Positions 39,540 to 47,310 of a stretch of DNA of 58,733 nt are shown here, piece by piece. Source of the stretch: a virus; IMG/VR virus record IMGVR_UViG_3300046792_000073, positions 1 to 58,733 of that record; one strand, 5' to 3'. Under the pieces are notes generated by a model. That model was not told where the DNA came from and ran no database searches. It worked only from the letters and a program-made list of their open reading frames with translations. How positions within the stretch are numbered: the stretch's first letter is position 1; every line of letters starts with the position of its first letter. A program made the position numbers and the translations under genes.

Positions 39540-40564
39540 CGTTCCCACCTGTCCCGGGGGGTGAGCTTGTCGTCGTGCCGGTCGTGGGCGCGGACCTTGG
39601 TGTCGCCGATCGACCGGGAGCACACGTCCACCGGCCGGCCGGTGGACGGGTCGATGATGTGCGCCCTCGCCGCCGGCCCCATCCGCTGCCGCAGTTCGTT
39701 GGATATGAGCCGGCGCCGGCGCTTGACCGCTGATTCGGCGGCGACGCCCGCCCAGTACCGCTCGGCCAGGCTGACCGGGATGCGAACCGACTCGTCGGCC
39801 AGATCCGGGTGCAGTTTCCGTAGGGTGACCGTGGTCGCGGGCAGGTCATCGACGGGGGGCTCGTCATGGTCGGCGAGCCGCTGCCGGAACCGCTGCGCCT
39901 CCCCGATCATGACGTCGAGGTCGCGGATCACCCCCGGGTTGTCGGCGGTGATCGTGTAGACCTCGATCTGCCAGGTCATCATGAACAGGACCACGACCTT
40001 GATCGACGCCGCGCCGGCGACGGTCATGTTCCATATCGCCTGGCAGCGGACCGCTGTCGGCATCGCGCCCGGGACGTTGCCGTCGCCGCCGGTGTCGGAC
40101 CAGCCATCCTTGGTCGCCCACGTTTTGTACTCGCCGGGCTCGGCGGTATCGACGACCCAGCCGCGCCCGTGGGCTTGCCGGTCCAGCGCTGAGGCGGCGT
40201 CGGTGTCGAGTATCCACCGGTCGAGGGTCGCCATCATCCACGGGTGGCCGCGCCGGGCGTACAGTCCGGCGGGGCGCGGGTCGAGCCACGGGTGGGCGTC
40301 GGTGAGCAGGTCGTCGATCTCCGGTTCAAGCAGCCGGCCCCGGCGCAGCACGGGCTTGTCTTCGGTCTCGATCCCGTCGAGCTTGGCGTGGTACAGGGCG
40401 AACGGCCCCATATGCGAGGACAGGCCGAGCAGGGCGGCGACGTCGGTGCCGGTGATCCCGCTGGTACGGGCGGCCAGCCACGCGGCGCGGTCCCGGTTGA
40501 TCTCGTGCTGGGGGATCAGCAGTTCGGGGCCGCTGGGAGACCGGACGGCCGTCTGGGCGGTCAT
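39536..40564 (-). CDS. YqaJ-like viral exonuclease
   Basis: The 342-residue protein belongs to the YqaJ (lambda-exonuclease-like) nucleases: RTSGITGTDVAALLGLS near the start, LRRGRLLEPEIDDLL, MATLDRWILDTD and PGEYKTW hold the usual acidic and Lys active-site residues. It resects double-strand ends to make the substrate for RecT. The ATG gives an ATGA overlap with the upstream gene. Confidence 0.85.
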   Translation of the reverse strand: MTAQTAVRSPSGPELLIPQHEINRDRAAWLAARTSGITGTDVAALLGLSSHMGPFALYHAKLDGIETEDKPVLRRGRLLEPEIDDLLTDAHPWLDPRPAGLYARRGHPWMMATLDRWILDTDAASALDRQAHGRGWVVDTAEPGEYKTWATKDGWSDTGGDGNVPGAMPTAVRCQAIWNMTVAGAASIKVVVLFMMTWQIEVYTITADNPGVIRDLDVMIGEAQRFRQRLADHDEPPVDDLPATTVTLRKLHPDLADESVRIPVSLAERYWAGVAAESAVKRRRRLISNELRQRMGPAARAHIIDPSTGRPVDVCSRSIGDTKVRAHDRHDDKLTPRDRWER

Positions 40565-40857
40565 GGGCTGATCTCGCCGAGATCGATGCCGGCGAACGGA
40601 TCGGCGTCGGGGACGGCCGGCTCGTGCCCGGTGACGATCTCCGGGGGGAGCTTCGGTTCCCACGACCGGACCTGGGTGATCTCCCCACCCGCGCGGGCGG
40701 CGAGGTCGAACGCGGCCTTGATCGCGTCGAGTTGCGTATGCGGGCCGTGGTAGCGGAACGTCAGGTCGATCTCGACGATCGTGCTGGTGTGCGGTTCGCC
40801 GTCGCCGTCGCCGAGGGGCTGCCAGGTCCGGCCGTACTCGTCGAGCATCACGGTCAC
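40561..40857 (-). CDS. Hypothetical protein
   Basis: This 98-residue protein has TIVEIDLTFRYHGPHTQLDAIKAAFDLAARAGGEITQV, an alpha/beta unit that could be a small ferredoxin-like fold. GTG at 40857 gives the usual GTGA overlap; an ATG at 40863 is possible. It is next to the recombination genes. Not recognised. Confidence 0.55.
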   Translation of the reverse strand: MTVMLDEYGRTWQPLGDGDGEPHTSTIVEIDLTFRYHGPHTQLDAIKAAFDLAARAGGEITQVRSWEPKLPPEIVTGHEPAVPDADPFAGIDLGEISP

Positions 40858-41156
40858 CCCCATCCGCCGGGGATGACCTGCCACGGTTCGGCGAGCGCGG
40901 CGTCGCGCCCTGGCCGGGGCATCGGCTGCCCGCAGTCGGGCATCAGGACGTCGTGGCTGACGGCGAGCCACTCGACGACGAACACGTCCGGGGGGAGTTT
41001 CCCGCCGGGTCCGCCGGCGAGCCACCGGGCGAACCGGGCGCGGGCCGGGGCGTCCTCGGCGAGCCAGTGCGCGACGACGCCAAGGTTCGTGATCGCCTCG
41101 TCGGCGCCGGCCACGTCGAGCAGTTCCTCGGGTGTCGGCTCGGCTGGTGTGGTCAC
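40854..41156 (-). CDS. Hypothetical protein
   Basis: The 100-residue acidic protein reads EELLDVAGADEAITNLGVVAHWLAEDAPARARFARWLAGG. GTG start, GTGA overlaps on both sides. No family recognised. Confidence 0.55.
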   Translation of the reverse strand: MTTPAEPTPEELLDVAGADEAITNLGVVAHWLAEDAPARARFARWLAGGPGGKLPPDVFVVEWLAVSHDVLMPDCGQPMPRPGRDAALAEPWQVIPGGWG

Positions 41157-41566
41157 CGGGCACCGCCCAGGACGGTCCAGAGCCGGTCGAGGGCATCGGC
41201 CAGGGTCGTGTCGCTGGCCCGGCTGCGCTCGGCGATCGTGACCGCGAGCCGCACGTCAGCGACGAACTGGCTGACGGCCCGGTGGTCGGTGACGTCGAGG
41301 TTCACCCGCATAGCAGTCAGTGCCGATGACCCGCGCGGCCGGCCGGGTTTGGGATCGAACGGCGGCTCGCCGCGCTCGACCTGCTCGGCTTCGGTATAGG
41401 TCTCGGCCGGGCACTGGGCGAGCGCGGCGTGAACGGCGGCGAGCGCGACCATCGCCTGCTCGTGGGCGCAGTTCGGCGGGCAGTCTTTGCACTCGCGGAA
41501 CCGGGCGGCGAGCAGTAGCTGCGCTTCCCGGTAGTTCTCCCCGGGGGTCATGATGACCGTGGTCAT
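41153..41566 (-). CDS. Hypothetical protein with Cys motif
   Basis: This 137-residue protein has CKDCPPNC near residue 27, then helices, and HRAVSQFVADVRLAVTIAE toward the end. ATGA overlap with the first gene of the operon. It may bind zinc. Function unknown. Confidence 0.6.
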   Translation of the reverse strand: MTTVIMTPGENYREAQLLLAARFRECKDCPPNCAHEQAMVALAAVHAALAQCPAETYTEAEQVERGEPPFDPKPGRPRGSSALTAMRVNLDVTDHRAVSQFVADVRLAVTIAERSRASDTTLADALDRLWTVLGGAR

Positions 41567-41784
41567 GGTTGTACCGCCCTCGACACGACCGACGGCCGGT
41601 TCACCCCGACGAGCGAGCACGTGGACCGTTGCGAGTCGGTCCACACGGCGGCGCCCTCAAGGCCGGCCTGCTGGTTGGCGAGCCGCCGCGCCTCACCGGC
41701 CTGCCGGGCGACGACGACCATCTCGCAGATCTCGCCGGTCCGCGCCGAGCCGGCGGGCCAGCGCTTCAAGTGGTAGATGTTCAC
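41563..41784 (-). CDS. Small conserved protein, first gene of leftward operon
   Basis: This 73-residue protein (VNIYHLKRWPAG, MVVVARQAGEARRLA, AAVWTDSQRSTCSLVGV, VSRAVQP) matches a small family common in actinophages, in which a VxAxxExEARxLA core precedes a WxD...STC strand. Function is unknown. GGGAGGA lies before the GTG. The leftward promoter at 41822-41850 drives it. Confidence 0.7.
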   Translation of the reverse strand: MNIYHLKRWPAGSARTGEICEMVVVARQAGEARRLANQQAGLEGAAVWTDSQRSTCSLVGVNRPSVVSRAVQP

Positions 41785-41821
41785 GGTCCTCCCTCGGTCG
41801 TGCTGTCCTCTCTCACCCGTG

Positions 41822-41850
41822 ACGATATAAGCCGTGTCTGACAAAATCAA
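41822..41850 (-). promoter_or_regulatory. Leftward promoter TTGATT-N17-TATCGT
   Basis: Read on the minus strand, TTGATT (41850-41845) is followed after 17 nt by TATCGT (41827-41822). It lies about 38 nt before the first leftward start codon. It differs from the right-arm family in the -35, so it may be read earlier by unaltered host polymerase. Confidence 0.55.
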
Positions 41851-42038
41851 CCGGGCACTTTCCCCGCCCTGACAGGCGCGTGTACCATCGGCAGCACGGG
41901 ATCGCGATCATCCTCCCTGCGCTGAGCGGTCGGCGCTGGCGGTTAGCGGTTCCTCTCTCAACGGGCCGCGCCAGGCCCGACCGGAGGTTCGCCCCGGAAC
42001 GGCCAGGCGCGGCCCACACGCATTCACCAGGGCATCTG

Positions 42039-42067
42039 TTGGCGCGGGCGCCTCATGGGTCTACTGT
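42039..42067 (+). promoter_or_regulatory. Rightward promoter TTGGCG-N17-TACTGT
   Basis: TTGGCG at 42039-42044 and TACTGT at 42062-42067 are spaced by 17 nt. The -35 belongs to the same T(T/A)GGC(A/G) type as the later right-arm promoters. It should drive the operon from 42174 onward. Confidence 0.55.
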
Positions 42068-42173
42068 CGGATCTCACAACGCCGGTTACCGCTTGGACGG
42101 TTGACCGCAACCGGCCCGCCGGTTTACCGGACGTTGATCTGTCAGCGACCGCACACGACCCGGGAGGCGAACA

Positions 42174-42263
42174 ATGCGCGAGCATTCCCCGGAACCACAC
42201 CAGACCGCGACCCGTCAACGACCCTTTGACAGCCGGACCGGCCCGGCCGGCAGACCCGAATGA
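42174..42263 (+). CDS. Possible 29-residue peptide, first rightward ORF
   Basis: The peptide (MREHSPEPHQTATRQRPF...) has a good GGGAGG ribosome site 7 nt before its ATG, and its stop overlaps the next ATG as ATGA. It could be a leader that couples translation, or a small basic protein. Confidence 0.5.
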   Translation: MREHSPEPHQTATRQRPFDSRTGPAGRPE

Positions 42264-42793
42264 CGCCCGGGGGGGCGACCGCTGCCAAGCCAGGAACGCT
42301 CGTGGCGCCGCAAGGCTGGCCGCAGACCCGGGCGCAGGCCGCCGAGATCATCGTGGCCCTGCTCGGCGCCCTCGACGCCGAACGCGCCCACACCGACCGC
42401 ATGTGGCACGACGGCCGCCGCCACGGCGCGGCATCAGCCGAGGGCCGGTGCCCGACCCACCAGGCCGACGTCGCCGACGCCTACGCCGCCGGCCAGCGGG
42501 CCACCGCGTCAGACCTGGCCGGCGGGGCGTCCGCGTTCGCCGCCGGGTGGAACGCCTGCCTGGACCGGCTCGCCGACGGGCTCGGCCACGACATCCCCGT
42601 CCCGCACTGGCAAGACCGCGAGACAGCCGTGTGGACCCGGCACCACCCGGCGTGCGGCTACCCGCACCGCGGCTGCCCGGACGCGCACGGGTGCCGGCCC
42701 GGCCCGCGCTCGCAGTTCGGCAAACGGGCGCCGTGGGACCGTGACCCGGCCGCCCTCGTCGCGCAAGCTCGCGCATCCTGGGGCCTGGCGTGA
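42260..42793 (+). CDS. Hypothetical protein before replication ATPase
   Basis: The 177-residue protein begins with a helix (AEIIVALLGALDAERAHTDRMWHD), then an Ala-rich helix, then a Cys/His region CGYPHRGCPDAHGC. It overlaps the ATPase gene by 4 nt, so it may help replication. Not recognised. Confidence 0.6.
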   Translation: MTPGGATAAKPGTLVAPQGWPQTRAQAAEIIVALLGALDAERAHTDRMWHDGRRHGAASAEGRCPTHQADVADAYAAGQRATASDLAGGASAFAAGWNACLDRLADGLGHDIPVPHWQDRETAVWTRHHPACGYPHRGCPDAHGCRPGPRSQFGKRAPWDRDPAALVAQARASWGLA

Positions 42794-43920
42794 ACGGCGA
42801 CGGCAACGACTGGGCGCCCCCCGCCGACGAGGCCGACGCCGGCGGCCGGCTCGCCGAACTACGCGGCCGGCTGCTCAACTCGATCAAGCTCGACTCAATC
42901 CGCCCGCTGGTCCCGCTGATCGGCGGCTGGCTGTTCCTCGACTCGCTCACCTGGATCTCCGGTAAACCGGGCAACGGCAAGAGCTTCGTCGTCCTCGACA
43001 TGGCCGGATGCGTATCCGAGGGCATCGCCTGGTGCGGTTACCCGACCAAGCAGGGCAACGTCCTGTACGTCATCAGCGAGGGCCTGTCCGGTATCCGGCA
43101 GCGGGTCCGCGCCTGGGAACAGGACCACGGCCGGCCAATGTCGAATGTGACCTGGCTGCCCGGCCCGGTCTCCCTCGTCGGCGACTGGGCGTCGATCGTC
43201 GCGATCGCCAAGTCGATCGACGCGGTCCTGATCGTGTTCGACACACAGGCGATGGTGACCGTCGGGCTCGACGAGGTCAGCAGCAAAGACATGGGCATGA
43301 TCGTCGCCGCCGCCGAGCACATCCGGGCCGGCACCGGCGCGTGCGTGGCACTGGTCCACCACGAGGCCATCGGCGGCGACCGGCCGCGCGGTCACTCGTC
43401 AATGGACGGCGCCGCCGCGACCCTGATCCGCGTCGTCAAAGACGGCGCGGTCGTCTGGGTCGCCAACACCAAGCAGAAAGACGGCCCCAAGCACCCGACC
43501 CTGTCGCTGCAAATCACCGCCATCGGCGACTCGCTGGTCCTGGTCCCCGTCGATGCGACCATGGCGATGGCGATGACCGACAGCGAGGTTGCCGTGTACG
43601 CGTGCCTTCGTGACCTCGCTGCGCTTAAAGGCGGGGCGTCGCACGCGGAACTGAAAGAGGCCACCGGTTCCCGGGGGGTGCCTATCTCAACGTTCGGGTG
43701 GGCGCTCAAGAGGATCGTCGCCCGTGGTCTAGCCCGCAACGAGGGCAAGGGACGATCGTCGTTTTACGTTCTGGTCGATCCGGCGCAGGGCCGGCTCGAC
43801 AGCGCTGACCAGGACGGATGGCAGCCGCAGGCCGACAGGCCGGCGGATGATGCCCAGTGGCAGCCGTCCGGTCAAGTCCAACCGAGGTCCAACGCTAGTA
43901 CAACGCGAGGTTCAACATGA
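42790..43920 (+). CDS. RepA-like AAA_25 ATPase / helicase
   Basis: The 376-residue protein is a RecA-fold ATPase of the RepA/AAA_25 type: Walker A GKPGNGKS (58-65), Walker B LIVFDTQ near 150, and LVHHEAIGGDRPRGHSSMDGAA, the usual sensor region. The C-terminal part (about 255-330) is a winged helix; the tail is Gln/Pro-rich and disordered. It probably acts as replicative or origin-loading helicase for the phage. GTG start in GTGA overlap. It is the only clear replication protein here. Confidence 0.8.
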   Translation: MNGDGNDWAPPADEADAGGRLAELRGRLLNSIKLDSIRPLVPLIGGWLFLDSLTWISGKPGNGKSFVVLDMAGCVSEGIAWCGYPTKQGNVLYVISEGLSGIRQRVRAWEQDHGRPMSNVTWLPGPVSLVGDWASIVAIAKSIDAVLIVFDTQAMVTVGLDEVSSKDMGMIVAAAEHIRAGTGACVALVHHEAIGGDRPRGHSSMDGAAATLIRVVKDGAVVWVANTKQKDGPKHPTLSLQITAIGDSLVLVPVDATMAMAMTDSEVAVYACLRDLAALKGGASHAELKEATGSRGVPISTFGWALKRIVARGLARNEGKGRSSFYVLVDPAQGRLDSADQDGWQPQADRPADDAQWQPSGQVQPRSNASTTRGST

Positions 43921-44243
43921 CGGACCAGGTTATCAACACACCTGTAGTAGCTACTACGGGTGTATCTCTCTCCCCCCTAACGGGGGGAGAGATACCCGCG
44001 CCCGCCCACGCGGACAGGGGACGCGCGGGCGCGCGGAACGCCGGCGCACGCGGATACCACGGGAACAGCTACGGGTCAAGGCACGGTTACGGCGGGGCGA
44101 ACGGCCAGTCGCACAATCACGAGCGGATCCTGGGCGCCCTCGACCGGCACCGCGCCGAGCACGGGTGGGCGCCCGGCCTGGTATGGAATCCCTACGCCGG
44201 CCGGTACGGGCCGCCGCAAGCCGGCGCCTGGTGGTCCCGGTGA
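43917..44243 (+). CDS. Gly/Arg-rich hypothetical protein
   Basis: The 108-residue protein overlaps the ATPase stop by ATGA. Its 5' part contains a 14-bp palindrome and a strong hairpin. Residues 30-60 are Arg/Gly/Tyr-rich and probably disordered or RNA/DNA-binding; the end reads ERILGALDRHRAEHGWAPGLVW. No family recognised. Confidence 0.55.
   Translation: MTDQVINTPVVATTGVSLSPLTGGEIPAPAHADRGRAGARNAGARGYHGNSYGSRHGYGGANGQSHNHERILGALDRHRAEHGWAPGLVWNPYAGRYGPPQAGAWWSR
43944..43957. repeat. 14-bp perfect palindrome GTAGTAGCTACTAC
   Basis: This palindrome lies 24 nt after the end of the replication ATPase gene and just before a hairpin. Its AT-rich arms stand out from the GC-rich context. It could be a dimeric protein site or part of an origin. 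Confidence 0.55.
43962..43995. repeat. Long inverted repeat with C6/G6 core
   Basis: Left arm 43962-43977 and right arm 43982-43995 pair over 14 bp with one 2-nt bulge and a 4-nt loop. The core is a run of six C against six G. With the adjoining palindrome it forms a structured segment of about 55 bp inside a coding region. Confidence 0.6.
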
Positions 44244-44494
44244 TGGCCAAGGCGCCCCGGCTGTGGACCGGCTACCGGCGGACCCTCGGCTGCGGTCACA
44301 TGGACCTGGTCGCGTCCGAGGGCGCCGAGTGGCGGATCGGCGGCCTGGCGTCGTGCTGGATCTGCCCGCCCGAGTCCACGACCCCGGAAGGCGCGAGGGT
44401 CGCCCCGGCCCGGCTGATCGTCGGCTTGACCCCGCTACTGCTCGATCAGCCACCCGACGTCGAGCCCTCCCCCGCACCGGGGCGTTCCCGGTGA
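44243..44494 (+). CDS. Small Cys-motif protein
   Basis: This 83-residue protein begins MAKAPRLWTGYRR and has CGHM and CWICPP, a likely zinc site. TGATG overlap with the previous gene; a GTG at 44240 is an alternative start. It ends in a GTGA overlap with rusA. Unknown function. Confidence 0.55.
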   Translation: MAKAPRLWTGYRRTLGCGHMDLVASEGAEWRIGGLASCWICPPESTTPEGARVAPARLIVGLTPLLLDQPPDVEPSPAPGRSR

Positions 44495-45111
44495 CCGGCC
44501 TGCCGGCCGGGCCGGTGAGCTTCCAACTGTGGCCGGACCCGGCCCCAGCCGAGCCGGACGTGTTCGACCTGGCGGTCACCTGGTCACAGGACCCGGCGCC
44601 GCAAGGGTCCAAGAACCCGCGCCCGATCTGGCGCAACAAAGGCAACGGCGACCCGGCCAAACGGCCGATCGCGATCTCCCCCGACGGCAAGCGGGAACTG
44701 ATCGCGATCACGGTCTCGGAATCGTCCAAGCACGTCGGCCCGTGGCGGGACGTGATCAAGCACGCCGCCCGGCAGCGGCGCCGCGGTGCCCCGGCGATCA
44801 CGAGCCCCGTCCGCGCCGTGATGATCTTCACCCTGCACCGGCCCGCGAACCACTACCGGACCGGGCGAAACTCGGTCCTGCTCACCGACCGGGCGCCCGC
44901 CCTGCCCGCCGGCTACCCGGACGTGTCCAAGCTCGCCCGCGCCGTCGAGGACGCCCTCGTCGATGCCGGCGTCCTCGACGACGACGCCCTGATCACCGGA
45001 TACGACCGGCTCGACAAGGTCTACCCTGATACCCGAGCCCCGGCCGGCTGGTCCCTGCCGGCCTACGCCCTGCAAAAGCCGGGCGTGTTCATCCACATCG
45101 AAAGGACCTGA
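44491..45111 (+). CDS. RusA-family Holliday junction resolvase
   Basis: The 206-residue protein has the RusA pattern of acidic residues: YPDVSKLARAVEDALVDAGVLDDDALI, where PD..KL...V.DAL and DD form the metal site. The first 80 residues include AVTWSQDPAPQGSKNPRP, typical of the N-terminus. It cleaves four-way junctions during recombination or before packaging. GTG start. Confidence 0.8.
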   Translation: MTGLPAGPVSFQLWPDPAPAEPDVFDLAVTWSQDPAPQGSKNPRPIWRNKGNGDPAKRPIAISPDGKRELIAITVSESSKHVGPWRDVIKHAARQRRRGAPAITSPVRAVMIFTLHRPANHYRTGRNSVLLTDRAPALPAGYPDVSKLARAVEDALVDAGVLDDDALITGYDRLDKVYPDTRAPAGWSLPAYALQKPGVFIHIERT

Positions 45112-45115
45112 TCCC

Positions 45116-45472
45116 ATGCCTGGTCTGCCAGCCAACCTCGCGGGCACCATGCCCGGCGAGACCGTCAACGGGTGGTTCACGATCGTGCCCGAACTGCTCG
45201 CCCACCCGGACAAGCTGCGCCTGCTCGTCGGCGTGTTCGACGTGGACACGATCAAGGTCAAGGTCGCCACCCACGGGCAGACGCCGGTCGTGCAACTGCG
45301 GCACGTCGAGGTCGTCGATCTCGGCGACGCCGAACTGACCGAGACCGTGTCCGCGATCTTGCGGAACCTGCAACGCGCCCGGCTCGGCGACGAGCAGCTT
45401 GAACTGACCTACACCCCGGGCGCGATCGCCCCGGCCGCCCCCCCGGCCGGCACCCCAGCCGACGACGACTGA
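45116..45472 (+). CDS. Hypothetical protein
   Basis: The 118-residue protein begins with a short helix and a beta-rich domain (RLLVGVFDVDTIKVKVATHG, VVQLRHVEVVDLGDAE) and ends in an Ala/Pro tail. GAAAGGA precedes the ATG. It looks like a small phage beta domain; not recognised. Confidence 0.6.
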   Translation: MPGLPANLAGTMPGETVNGWFTIVPELLAHPDKLRLLVGVFDVDTIKVKVATHGQTPVVQLRHVEVVDLGDAELTETVSAILRNLQRARLGDEQLELTYTPGAIAPAAPPAGTPADDD

Positions 45473-45490
45473 CCGAGAGGAACCCAGCAC

Positions 45491-46354
45491 ATGACCGAGG
45501 CCGTAGGAATCCACGCCCACCCGACCCGCAAGCTCGGCGCCCGCCCGATCGACGAGGCCCGCCTGTCCGCCATGATCGAACTGCCCGTCGGCCTGCCCCG
45601 GATCGCCGGCCTGGACATCCCCGCCGTCGCCGACCACCTGGGCACCGCCCAGCCGCTGATGGTCCTCGGCGGTAACGACAAGTTCGGCACCTGCTGGCCG
45701 ACGTCGATGGCAAACTCGGTGATCCTGGTCAAGCTGTTCTGCGCCGGGCAGCGGGTCACCGTCCTCGACGACGACGTGTTCGACCTGTACCGGCGCGTCG
45801 GCAACCCGGACTTCGACCCGGCGACCGGCGCCGGCGACAACGGCACCGAGCCCACCGCCGGCCTGTCGGCTCTCGCCGCCGGCGGGATCTGGGTGACCCA
45901 CCTGACCGCCGACGGCACCCCGGATCCGCAGCAGCGCGAGTGCGTCCGCCCGGTGTGCTACGCCCAGTCGTCCTCGACCGACCTCGATCACGTCCGGGTC
46001 ATCACCGCCGCCGCCGGGTCGGTCAGCCTGTGTCTCGACCTGCAGGTCGCCCAGCAGTTGCAGGGCGATCTGTGGGACTACCAGCCCGGGTCCGGGCAGT
46101 GGGGCGGTCACGCGGTCATCGGCGGCAGCTACCGGGCACGGTCCGGCGCCCACGCGTGGGATGAGACCGCCGAGTCGTGGCAGACCCAGGTCGGGATGAC
46201 CGACGCGTTCCTCGGCCACCAGATGCAGGCCGCGTTCGTCGTCGTGTGGCCGGACCTGTGGGGCAACGACGCGTTCATGGCGAACGTGGACCGGGCCGCC
46301 CTCGCCGCCGCCTACCAGACGGTGACCGGCAGGCCGATCGGCGCCCCGTCGTGA
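45491..46354 (+). CDS. Papain-like cysteine peptidase-fold protein
   Basis: The 287-residue protein resembles a papain-like fold: GNDKFGTCWPTSMANS has the expected Cys68 after a Gly/Asn turn, and GQWGGHAVIGGSY has His207, followed by WQTQVGMTDAF as a likely Trp/Asp region. The order Cys then His is the normal, unpermuted one. It lies in the DNA-metabolism arm, far from lysis genes, so a host-directed or processing role is more likely than wall cleavage. A GAGAGGAAC leader precedes the ATG. Confidence 0.65.
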   Translation: MTEAVGIHAHPTRKLGARPIDEARLSAMIELPVGLPRIAGLDIPAVADHLGTAQPLMVLGGNDKFGTCWPTSMANSVILVKLFCAGQRVTVLDDDVFDLYRRVGNPDFDPATGAGDNGTEPTAGLSALAAGGIWVTHLTADGTPDPQQRECVRPVCYAQSSSTDLDHVRVITAAAGSVSLCLDLQVAQQLQGDLWDYQPGSGQWGGHAVIGGSYRARSGAHAWDETAESWQTQVGMTDAFLGHQMQAAFVVVWPDLWGNDAFMANVDRAALAAAYQTVTGRPIGAPS

Positions 46355-46506
46355 ACCTGCCCGAGTACCTGCGCGAGGTCGAGACCGCGCACCGTGAGTT
46401 CCGCCAGCAGGTCGAGACTGCCGCCGAGGGACTCGACAAGCGCCTCGCGGCTGCCAGGGAGGCGTTCCACCGCGACCCCGACGAGATCACCAAGGTGGCC
46501 CGATGA
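46351..46506 (+). CDS. Small helical protein
   Basis: This 51-residue protein is a single charged helix or coiled coil (YLREVETAHREFRQQVETAAEGLDKRLAAA). GTG start in GTGA overlap; ATGA with the next gene. It may partner with its neighbours. Confidence 0.6.
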   Translation: MNLPEYLREVETAHREFRQQVETAAEGLDKRLAAAREAFHRDPDEITKVAR

Positions 46507-46715
46507 AGATCTGCACGACGCTGCGCCTGGCGCCGCCGACCGGCGAGGTCGTATCGGTCGGGTTCGGTGAGAACGTGGCCGACGCCCAGGTGATCGACGC
46601 GCAGATCGTGGACGTGTCCACCGTCCCCGACGATCACCAGTTCGGCCCCGACGACGACGGCCTGCTGCACGTCGAGGGGAAGATCGTCGCCGAGGATCTG
46701 AGGATCGAGCCGTGA
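46503..46715 (+). CDS. Small acidic protein
   Basis: The 70-residue protein (MKICTTLRLAPPTGEVVSVGF...) is acidic with alternating Val and Asp residues (DAQVIDAQIVDVSTVPDDHQFG). ATGA and GTGA overlaps couple it to its neighbours. Not recognised. Confidence 0.6.
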   Translation: MKICTTLRLAPPTGEVVSVGFGENVADAQVIDAQIVDVSTVPDDHQFGPDDDGLLHVEGKIVAEDLRIEP

Positions 46716-46882
46716 GCGGCGCCCGGAAGCTCGGCCGGCTGCGCACCAGCCCGGCCCGGCAGCATCGCCGGCGCCGGCACGTCCCAGCCGGGGAGCGGGC
46801 ACGCGCCTACCTGGGCACGATCTTGCCCCGGTCGTTCCTCGACCAGGCGTTCGCCGCCGAGTTCCTGGCGGGCCGGCGATGA
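46712..46882 (+). CDS. Small Arg-rich protein
   Basis: This 56-residue protein is very basic at the N-terminus (GRLRTSPARQHRRRRH), with a helix FLDQAFAAEFLAG at the end. It was read from the sequence between two overlapping genes (GTGA and ATGA). It probably binds nucleic acid. Confidence 0.55.
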   Translation: MSGARKLGRLRTSPARQHRRRRHVPAGERARAYLGTILPRSFLDQAFAAEFLAGRR

Positions 46883-47232
46883 TGCACCCAAACCAGATCC
46901 AGCCGCAGCGGACGATCGTCAGCCGGGCGCCGGCCAAGCCCGGCCCGCGCCGGCAGTCGTCGCTGTCGTTCGCGACCCGCCGCCGCCGGCCGCTGGGCAA
47001 GATCCGGTTCCCGGCGGACCCGTCCCGGGCCGGCAAGGTCCTGCCGCCCGGCGCCCGGCAGCGCACCACGCCGGTACGGCGCCCTGAGCGGCTCGACGTG
47101 CTGGCCCGCTGCACGAACTACGCCGAGCAGGCGATGCGCGCCGGCGTAGTCAAGCTGTCGTTGACACCGGCGCAGCGCCGGCGGGTCACGCACAAGGGGA
47201 AGCTGGACGCCGCCCAGCGCGCCTGGTTATGA
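46879..47232 (+). CDS. Basic hypothetical protein
   Basis: The 117-residue protein is rich in Arg and Pro through residue 70, then has a helix RLDVLARCTNYAEQAMRAG and a SLTPAQRRRVTHKGKLD tail. It is probably nucleic-acid-binding. It is the last gene of the first rightward operon, followed by a promoter. Confidence 0.6.
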   Translation: MMHPNQIQPQRTIVSRAPAKPGPRRQSSLSFATRRRRPLGKIRFPADPSRAGKVLPPGARQRTTPVRRPERLDVLARCTNYAEQAMRAGVVKLSLTPAQRRRVTHKGKLDAAQRAWL

Positions 47233-47310
47233 CCGGGGCCGACAGATAGCGGAACAGTTCCGGCGTCCTGACCTGCGGGTTCACGGGCGCCGGGACTTTC
47301 TTATCCGCCG

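Larger units (their letters stand above)
41785..42173. other. Divergent control region
   Basis: This gap of 389 bp separates the leftward recombination operon from the rightward operon. It is less GC-rich near 41820-41880 and holds one promoter-like element in each direction, two CTGACA words (41838-41843 and 41869-41874), and a leftward GAGAGAGGAAC element at 41950-41960 with no obvious gene behind it. Confidence 0.55.

Noticed and set aside
41813-41911. Possible leftward 32-residue peptide in the divergent region
   Set aside because: GGGAGG lies directly against its ATG, too close to act as a ribosome site, and the reading frame covers the leftward promoter.
42055-42744. Rightward open frame beginning at 42055
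   Set aside because: It starts within the -35/-10 spacer of the rightward promoter, becomes Arg/Pro-rich and overlaps a better frame at 42260 with an ATGA-coupled start.
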